6,562 nt of DNA from Bacteroidota bacterium (lineage in GTDB: Bacteria > Bacteroidota > Bacteroidia > Bacteroidales > Lentimicrobiaceae). The translations under genes were made by a program, and so were the position numbers. The stretch is taken from assembly GCA_023428585.1 (NCBI GenBank), contig JAEYXG010000357.1:1-6562 (forward strand), in the 5' to 3' direction. Shown here one piece after another: positions 1 to 5,072 of this stretch (the stretch's first letter is position 1; each line of letters starts with the position of its first letter). A model generated the notes under the pieces. That model saw nothing but the letters and a program-made list of their open reading frames with translations, was not told the DNA's origin and ran no database searches.

Positions 1-652
1 CCATGGAGCCACCGATGCCGGTAGTGGATGGGGTGATGCTCACTTCATTCTGACCGATGGATGGTACACCCACGTTATCATAGGTAACCCTGCCCAGTCC
101 ATAGCTGTTTTCCTTTTCAACCACCTCCGTTACGTCACGGGTTTCCCAGCCTACTACCACACCTTTCTCAAAATCAAGTCCGTAAACGGGATAGGTATAG
201 TCAGGCATTGGTGGAAGTACATTGGGGAAGGCATTTTCCACCCTGTCGATCTCAGTGGGATTTGATGGATCGGAAATATCTATGGCCACCAGATCAATGT
301 AGCTGTCGGCGAAAAGTACATTTCCCTTTACGGCCATGTCGATATTACCGGGTATTTCAATGAAGTTGAGGTTAATAGGGGCCTCGGGATTGGTGTTGTC
401 AATGACATGAATGCCTTGCTGGAATTCATTGATGAAGATGAAATTGTCCTTGAAATAGATCTTGCCCGGATTAGTGAGGGCCAATGGAGATGTTTTTACC
501 ACGGCACTGCGGAATTCATCAAAGCCCATTACAATAGGCACATTGGCTTTGTAGGTGATCTCCTCGTAGGTCCTGTCCTGGCAGGATGTAAAGATACCCG
601 TGATCATTACCATGAGAAACAGGAATATATTTGCCGGCAATTTTGTTTTCAT
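1..652 (-). CDS. LVIVD-repeat lipoprotein, N-terminal part (runs off left edge)
   Basis: The minus strand is open from the ATG at 652 to the left edge, giving 217 residues with no stop, so the C-terminus lies outside the window. Residues 1-24 form a lipoprotein signal peptide: MKTK, a hydrophobic stretch at about 8-21, then FTSC with Cys24 as the likely lipidated residue. Phe at -3 is unusual for a classical lipobox but tolerable in Bacteroidota. The mature part carries LVIVD-type beta-propeller repeats, seen as IHVIDNTNPEAP (81-92) and LVAIDISDPSNPTE (121-134), each preceded by a hydrophobic beta-strand pair. A Gly/Thr/Ser-rich stretch (TGIGGSM) sits at the edge. Proteins of this type are envelope lipoproteins of unknown function. 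It starts 57 bp downstream of the barrel-protein stop in the same direction, so it is probably the third gene of the sigma-factor operon. Surface exposure and a partnership with the barrel protein are inference only. Confidence 0.85.
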   Translation of the reverse strand, partial: MKTKLPANIFLFLMVMITGIFTSCQDRTYEEITYKANVPIVMGFDEFRSAVVKTSPLALTNPGKIYFKDNFIFINEFQQGIHVIDNTNPEAPINLNFIEIPGNIDMAVKGNVLFADSYIDLVAIDISDPSNPTEIDRVENAFPNVLPPMPDYTYPVYGLDFEKGVVVGWETRDVTEVVEKENSYGLGRVTYDNVGVPSIGQNEVSITPSTTGIGGSM

Positions 653-708
653 TTCTTCTTCGTATTGTGTTACAATAAGATGCTGGTTAGTATGTTAAGT
701 TGCATTGG

Positions 709-2118
709 TTAAAGTCCGATTCTCAGCCCTGCCTGGAAGGAAGGCCATGCCACCCGTGAGCTGCGTATATTGTAGGGTTGTGTCTTATTAAGGTAGAACA
801 CCTGCACACCGCCCTGACCGAAGAGATGGAATTTGCCCATCAGCTTGATCTCGCCTCCCAGTCCTGTAATGGTAGAGAGCTGAATACCGCGTATGGCATG
901 GTTGGTGCTCTCCGTTTCGGTAATTATATTGTTGTTATAGGTGTCAACATACCACCTTCCGGCAACGCCTTTTTCAAGTACCAGCCACTGCAGTGCATAG
1001 AGGTCAAACCTCTTGCGTTCAATGAAACTGTAACGCACTCCCACTGGTATGCCGAGGTAGTAGAGCTCATTGCGGTATTTACGGTAGAAGGAGCTGAGGT
1101 CATCAGTCTTGACGCAGAATCCCAGACGGGTATATATAATGCCGGTTTCAACGCTCAGACGACGGGCAATCCTCTTGTCGATGGTTATACCCAAGGCCAG
1201 TGGGGCATCGTGAACCGTATTTTCAATTTCTTCAAAATAAGAGGTACCATTGGCGAGGCTAGCGGTAAAGTCATCGTGACTGTAACGGCTTCCATTGTCG
1301 GTAAGGGCCTCCTTGTTCTGTGTCAAGTCAAGGCCTGATGATAATCCATAGCCCATGGCCAGGCTCCATGAAGCATCAGTTGCACCGGAAACCGGTGGTT
1401 CAACGGGAACAGGGGCAGTGGGAAGCGTTATTTCCATCGGCACATTTGCCAGGTCAGCGTTTTCTTCAATATTTTCAGCGGGAACTCTGTTCAGGTCAGT
1501 GGGCTGTTCAACCTTTTCAATTTGAATCCCGGCAAGGTCAGTGGGCTGTTCAACTTCAGGCGCGGCAGCCAATGACGGTTTCTCAATATTCGCATTCGTT
1601 CCTATAACCGACTTTCTTTCAGTGTTCTTTAAAGGAACCTTGATCTTGTTCTTTTTAGATGCTCCCTGCTGTTGAGTGTTGTTGTCAGAATTATTGCCGG
1701 CGGAAGATTTGATCTTATCAGAAGATGGTTTGATGATACCGGATGATGATTCGTTATTTCCGGAAATGGATGGTTTTGATGTCTCGGTACCTGCAGTTGA
1801 TTCAGGTTGGTAGGTGATTTCATGGGCAGGGGCGGTTCTTTGGGAGATGGCATTCCTGTGAGGGCTTTGAAGCAGGTCGGTAGTGAACCAGGCAACGCCA
1901 AGCCCGATGAGAAGGAGCAGGGAGGCGGCAATTGAAGTAGTGCGGATAAGCATTGCCCGGCGACGGCGCTTATGCAGTCCGCCTTCAATATTTTTCCATA
2001 ACCCGGCAGGTGGATCTACCTCAAAGTTATGCAAGGTATTGCCTACCGCATCCTTGAGGGTATCTTTGTCTTGGTCGTTGATGTAATTATCCTGCATTTT
2101 CAATCTATTTACTTTCAT
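709..2118 (-). CDS. Dual membrane-spanning anti-sigma factor-like protein (cytoplasmic head, one TM helix, C-terminal outer-membrane beta-barrel)
   Basis: This 469-residue protein probably binds the sigma factor encoded just upstream and couples it to the envelope. Residues 1-50 are a hydrophilic head with the FEVDPPAGLW motif (32-41) followed by KNIEGGL, typical of Bacteroidota proteins encoded beside ECF sigma factors. KRRRR (50-54) and a hydrophobic helix at about 56-78 give a cytoplasmic N-terminus. Residues 80-245 are a low-complexity linker, first Ser/Asn/Lys-rich, then Pro/Glu-rich with three 14-residue repeats. From about 250 to the end alternating aromatic and Gly-rich strands (WSLAMGYGLSSG, then LGIPVGVRYSF, then FQAGLRIGL at the C-terminus) indicate an outer-membrane barrel. 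The architecture matches the Dma class described in Bacteroides thetaiotaomicron. The first ATG overlaps the sigma gene by 14 bp. The ATG at 2097 (Met8) would leave a 7-bp gap and is equally plausible, as neither has a clear ribosome binding site. Confidence 0.82.
   Translation of the reverse strand: MKVNRLKMQDNYINDQDKDTLKDAVGNTLHNFEVDPPAGLWKNIEGGLHKRRRRAMLIRTTSIAASLLLLIGLGVAWFTTDLLQSPHRNAISQRTAPAHEITYQPESTAGTETSKPSISGNNESSSGIIKPSSDKIKSSAGNNSDNNTQQQGASKKNKIKVPLKNTERKSVIGTNANIEKPSLAAAPEVEQPTDLAGIQIEKVEQPTDLNRVPAENIEENADLANVPMEITLPTAPVPVEPPVSGATDASWSLAMGYGLSSGLDLTQNKEALTDNGSRYSHDDFTASLANGTSYFEEIENTVHDAPLALGITIDKRIARRLSVETGIIYTRLGFCVKTDDLSSFYRKYRNELYYLGIPVGVRYSFIERKRFDLYALQWLVLEKGVAGRWYVDTYNNNIITETESTNHAIRGIQLSTITGLGGEIKLMGKFHLFGQGGVQVFYLNKTQPYNIRSSRVAWPSFQAGLRIGL
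1452..1577 (-). repeat. Three tandem 42-bp units in the periplasmic linker
   Basis: Units are anchored by ggtcag at 1452, 1494 and 1536 on the plus strand, a constant 42-bp period equal to 14 codons. The second and third units share an identical 20-base block (1493-1512 and 1535-1554), while the unit at 1452 has diverged. In the protein they give EQPTDLA (190-196), EQPTDLN (204-210) and EENADLA (218-224). They lie in the linker between the transmembrane helix and the barrel, so copy-number change would alter linker length without breaking the frame. Confidence 0.8.
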
Positions 2119-2674
2119 TCAATCGTTTCTGTAGCCAGGCTCTCGCCCGGGCATATTGTGATTTGGAGGTTCCTTCACTGATATTGAGCATACTGCCTAT
2201 TTCCTTATGGGAGTAATCTTCCACCGCATAGAGGTTGAATACTGTCCTGAAGCCCACAGGCATTTCATTTATCAACTTATAAAGAACATCAGGCGGCACT
2301 TGGTATTTATTCTGGTCATCACTCTCTTCGTCCTCAGTGCTTAGAACAACAGCATTATTGAATTCAGCGTGTTGTTGGTCGGCGTCCGACAATTCGAGGC
2401 TATTGCGCAGAATATCTTTTTTACGCAGTGACTCAAGCGCCGTATTGACTATAATTCTTCGCATCCAGCCTTCCAAAGAACCATGTGACTTAAAGCTGTC
2501 GAGTTTCATGAAAATACGAATAAAACCCTCTTGCATAAAGTCCTCAGCCATACTTTTATCGGGAGCATACCTCAGGCATACTCCAAACATCTTCCGGGCA
2601 TATTTATCGTACAGAAGCTTCTGGGCTTGCGGATTGCCTGAAAGGCATTCTTTTAAGAGATTGTCTTCATTCAT
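2105..2674 (-). CDS. ECF-type RNA polymerase sigma-70 factor
   Basis: This 189-residue protein has the two-domain layout of extracytoplasmic-function sigma factors, which direct RNA polymerase to a dedicated promoter set. Region 2 covers about 17-86: AEDFMQEGFIRIF (43-55) is the core-polymerase-binding region 2.2, and GSLEGWMRRIIVNTALESLR (65-84) covers regions 2.3-2.4, which melt and read the -10 element. An acidic linker (about 95-125, including EDEESDD) joins it to region 4 (about 130-185), whose helix-turn-helix YSHKEIGSMLNISEGTSKSQ (154-173) would read the -35 element. Length is normal for the family. The start is the ATG at 2674. The gene is first in a minus-strand cluster and overlaps or nearly abuts the membrane-anchored partner gene, as expected for a cognate sigma/anti-sigma pair. 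Target promoters cannot be deduced from this window. Confidence 0.93.
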   Translation of the reverse strand: MNEDNLLKECLSGNPQAQKLLYDKYARKMFGVCLRYAPDKSMAEDFMQEGFIRIFMKLDSFKSHGSLEGWMRRIIVNTALESLRKKDILRNSLELSDADQQHAEFNNAVVLSTEDEESDDQNKYQVPPDVLYKLINEMPVGFRTVFNLYAVEDYSHKEIGSMLNISEGTSKSQYARARAWLQKRLNESK

Positions 2675-2745
2675 CGGTAACCCGGAAGCCTGTATAAGTT
2701 CGAACCATTGTTAAGACGCACACAAGTTCATTTAGTTGCATGATA

Positions 2746-2775
2746 TAAAAGTACATAATTTACCATTGGGTTAAA
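2746..2775 (-). promoter_or_regulatory. Weak candidate promoter for the sigma-factor operon
   Basis: On the minus strand TTTA (2775-2772), an 18-base spacer and TACTTTTA (2753-2746) resemble the Bacteroidota housekeeping promoter (TTTG / TAnnTTTG), with one mismatch in each element. It lies about 70 bp before the sigma-factor start. The match is weak and the region is AT-rich, so chance is a real possibility. A self-recognised ECF promoter would look different. Confidence 0.25.
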
Positions 2776-2879
2776 GTGCATTTATTGGGTGATTATGGAA
2801 TAGCGACTCAAGAAACGGCCGGATTAAAGTTCAATGATTAAACAAAAGGGGATGGTTGTTGTTAATATGCAGTCATTTT

Positions 2880-2909
2880 TTTTAGGGGGTAATCCGTCGA
2901 TTAGTGTTT
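2880..2909 (+). promoter_or_regulatory. Weak candidate promoter for the carboxylase operon
   Basis: A T-tract ending at 2883, an 18-base spacer and TAGTGTTT (2902-2909) loosely recall the Bacteroidota TTTG / TAnnTTTG promoter. Transcription starting shortly after would give a leader of roughly 25 bases before the ATG at 2940. No TTTG occurs on this strand anywhere in the intergenic region, so a consensus promoter is absent and this call is tentative. Confidence 0.2.
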
Positions 2910-2939
2910 ATAACTTACTAACAATCATAGATATTCTGT

Positions 2940-4427
2940 ATGATCAGAAAAGTACTGGTAGCAAACCGAGGTGAAATAGCGGTAAGGATAATGAGGTCGT
3001 GCCGTGAAATGGGTATACGAACTGTGGCTGTGTATTCAGAGGCCGATAGGTCGTCAATGCATGTACGCTATGCCGATCAGGCATTTTGCATAGGGCCGGC
3101 TCCATCAGTGGAGAGCTATCTCAATATTGATAAAATAATTGAGGCAGCCAAGGCATCAAATGCCGATGCCATACATCCGGGTTATGGCTTCCTGTCGGAA
3201 AATGCCGGGTTCTCCGACCGATGTGACCGGGAGGGAATAATCTTTATTGGTCCCAATTCACACGCCATAAGGCAGATGGGCGACAAGATCACGGCCCGTA
3301 AGACAATGATGGCGGCTGGAGTACCCGTAGTCCCCGGAACTATTGATAAGATCAACGATGAAGAAGAGGCCCTGAAGATTATCGGAGAGATTGGATTGCC
3401 GGTGATGATAAAGGCTACTGCCGGCGGTGGCGGCAAGGGCATGCGACTGGTGAAGCGCAGTGAGGATATATTGAGCTCCCTGCGTATGGCACAATCAGAA
3501 GCACGGAATGCTTTTGGCGATGATTCCGTTTACATTGAGAAATATATTGAATCACCACATCATATTGAATTCCAGATATTGGCCGACAAGCTGGGGAATA
3601 CTATCCATCTTTTTGAACGCGAATGCTCGGTGCAGCGACGCCATCAGAAGGTTATTGAAGAGACCCCATCACCGCTGCTTACCCCCGAGATCAGGAACGA
3701 GATGGGGCAGCATGCCGTGGCAGCAGCAAAGGCAGCCGGTTATTACGGCGCCGGTACCATTGAATTTATTGTGGATGATAACCTGAACTACTACTTCCTG
3801 GAAATGAATACCCGCCTCCAGGTGGAGCATCCTATTACCGAAAGAGTGGTGGGCGTTGACCTGGTAAAGGAGATGATAGGCATTGCCAATGGTGAACCGC
3901 TGCCATACAAGCAGGGCGACCTTAAGCAAAGCGGCCATGCCATTGAATGCCGTATCTATGCAGAGGACCCCGACAATAACTTCATGCCCAGTCCCGGTAC
4001 CATTCGCCATATCACCGAACCTCTTGGACTGGGTGTACGCCATGACGGTTATGTATATGAAGGATATACTATCCCCATTTATTATGACCCCATGATCTCC
4101 AAGTTGATAGTATGGGCAAAGACAAGGGAAGAAGCCATCAACAGGATGAGCCGTGCCCTGCACGAGTATAAGATAACAGGGGTCAAGACATCCATCAGAT
4201 TCCTTGCCCGCATCATGGAAACTCCTGACTTTGTCTCAGGCAAGTACAATACACATTTCATTGAGAAAAACCACGACTACCTGATGGCAGAGCCGGATTG
4301 CGACGGACAATGCGAGGATATAGCACTCATTGCAGCCTACCTCGATTATACGCGACAACTGGCGAAGGTGTCGACCAATGGCGCTGTAGCCAAGCCTGCA
4401 AGCAGGTGGAAGGAAGTAAAATATTAA
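2940..4427 (+). CDS. accC: Biotin carboxylase subunit of an acyl-CoA carboxylase
   Basis: This cytoplasmic enzyme carboxylates the biotin of the carrier protein using ATP and bicarbonate. The 495 residues start with the N-terminal fold (IRKVLVANRGEIAVRI, 2-17) and GYGFLSEN (81-88). The ATP-grasp domain follows: Lys116, Lys158, the glycine-rich loop GGGGKGMR (162-169), HHIE (207-210), ECSVQRRHQK (228-237), Glu275, and the catalytic stretch EMNTRLQVEH (288-297) with Arg292 and Glu296. Arg338 lies in the C-terminal domain. These positions nearly coincide with E. coli AccC numbering, so the active site is complete. The protein is about 45 residues longer than AccC, with a poorly conserved tail ending VKY. 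No biotin-attachment domain is fused; it is encoded by the next gene, 19 bp downstream. The carboxyltransferase in the operon suggests the complex is a propionyl-CoA carboxylase, so the accC symbol names the subunit type rather than fatty-acid synthesis. Confidence 0.96.
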   Translation: MIRKVLVANRGEIAVRIMRSCREMGIRTVAVYSEADRSSMHVRYADQAFCIGPAPSVESYLNIDKIIEAAKASNADAIHPGYGFLSENAGFSDRCDREGIIFIGPNSHAIRQMGDKITARKTMMAAGVPVVPGTIDKINDEEEALKIIGEIGLPVMIKATAGGGGKGMRLVKRSEDILSSLRMAQSEARNAFGDDSVYIEKYIESPHHIEFQILADKLGNTIHLFERECSVQRRHQKVIEETPSPLLTPEIRNEMGQHAVAAAKAAGYYGAGTIEFIVDDNLNYYFLEMNTRLQVEHPITERVVGVDLVKEMIGIANGEPLPYKQGDLKQSGHAIECRIYAEDPDNNFMPSPGTIRHITEPLGLGVRHDGYVYEGYTIPIYYDPMISKLIVWAKTREEAINRMSRALHEYKITGVKTSIRFLARIMETPDFVSGKYNTHFIEKNHDYLMAEPDCDGQCEDIALIAAYLDYTRQLAKVSTNGAVAKPASRWKEVKY

Positions 4428-4446
4428 CAACATACAACTATCAGGA

Positions 4447-4950
4447 ATGGAAATAAATATTGATGGAAGGACTGCCATTGTTCAGGAAATGGAACGTAAT
4501 GGCAATGTGGTTACCATGAAGGTGGACGATGAATTGTATGAAGTGGATGCATTGCGCGTTGCTGAGGGTATCTACTCTATTCTATATAAAGGCCGATCAT
4601 ACAACATTGAGATGATAGCCGACAGCACCACGCGGCATTATACCGTGAACTCGTGGTACAATACCTATAAAGTGGAGATAATTGATGCGCAGACCCGCTA
4701 CCGCCAGAGCAGGGAGATGGGAACCCATTCCGATGAGGGCAAGGTGATTGTATCACCAATGCCCGGCAAGGTGGTCAAGCTGCTGGTGGCTGAAGGTGAC
4801 ACTGTGGAAGCAGGGCAAACACTCATTATCATCTCAGCCATGAAAATGGAGAGTGAGTTCAAGGCACGCGTCAGCGGGGTGGTCAAACATATATCAGTGA
4901 GCGAAGGCCAGACCATTGATGCCAACAAGGAACTTATTGTAATTGATTGA
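4447..4950 (+). CDS. Biotin carboxyl carrier protein of the acyl-CoA carboxylase
   Basis: This 167-residue protein carries the biotin arm that shuttles CO2 between the biotin carboxylase and the carboxyltransferase. The C-terminal biotinyl domain covers about 97-167. It has the attachment motif SAMKMES with Lys133 as the biotinylated residue, the conserved SPMPGKV (103-109) before it, and the closing strand around VSEGQTIDANKELIVID. The first 80 or so residues are beta-rich (for example VVTMKVDDELYEVDAL). They probably correspond to the small beta-barrel BT region that, in fused propionyl-CoA carboxylase alpha chains, sits between the carboxylase and biotin domains and docks on the beta subunit. 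Gene and neighbour thus look like a split alpha chain. It lies 19 bp after the biotin carboxylase stop. AGGA directly abuts the ATG, too close to act as a normal ribosome binding site. The BT assignment is inferred from position and strand pattern. Confidence 0.92.
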   Translation: MEINIDGRTAIVQEMERNGNVVTMKVDDELYEVDALRVAEGIYSILYKGRSYNIEMIADSTTRHYTVNSWYNTYKVEIIDAQTRYRQSREMGTHSDEGKVIVSPMPGKVVKLLVAEGDTVEAGQTLIIISAMKMESEFKARVSGVVKHISVSEGQTIDANKELIVID

Positions 4951-5072
4951 AACCCTATTGCAATTAGCTGATTGCATGAATCATGACAGGCATCCTTCAT
5001 TGAAAGGGATAGGAACAAGGAACATCAAATGCTGAATCATTAAACTGACAACAAAAGAATAAACCGATACTG
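4951..5072 (+). other. 122-bp spacer with a small inverted repeat
   Basis: The gap between the carrier and carboxyltransferase genes is wider than the 19 bp between the first two genes. TGCAAT (4959-4964) and ATTGCA (4971-4976) could pair around a six-base loop, just after the carrier stop. The stem is short and AT-rich with no T-run behind it, so it is unlikely to terminate transcription. The three genes probably still form one operon. Confidence 0.4.

Larger units (their letters stand above)
2675..2939. other. Divergent intergenic region
   Basis: This 265-bp AT-rich stretch lies between the start codons of the sigma-factor gene (leftward) and the biotin carboxylase gene (rightward). No credible coding region is visible in it. 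It must hold the promoters of both transcription units, unless the sigma-factor gene has a further promoter inside it. An eight-T tract lies at 2876-2883. The bases between about 2776 and 2870 show no structure that I can name: no strong inverted repeat and no terminator. Confidence 0.75.

Noticed and set aside
407..712. 101-codon open frame on the plus strand
   Set aside because: It is antisense to the LVIVD lipoprotein gene, which has a clear signal peptide and repeats. The plus-strand translation is unremarkable.
778..1338. 186-codon open frame on the plus strand
   Set aside because: It lies wholly antisense to the barrel domain, whose frame has a recognisable strand pattern. Its own translation shows no known domain.
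2876..2883. Eight-T tract as the tail of a terminator
   Set aside because: No GC-rich hairpin precedes it on the plus strand and no plus-strand gene lies upstream that would need terminating.
3669..4163. 164-codon open frame on the minus strand
   Set aside because: It is antisense to the ATP-grasp and C-terminal parts of the biotin carboxylase, where catalytic residues fix the true frame.
4959..4976. Inverted repeat as a rho-independent terminator
   Set aside because: The stem has only six AT-rich pairs and no T-run follows. Ending transcription here would cut off an obligate subunit of the same enzyme.
4976..5035. 19-codon open frame in the spacer before the carboxyltransferase gene
   Set aside because: It is very short, has no ribosome binding site, and its composition resembles non-coding sequence. 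There is no support for translation.
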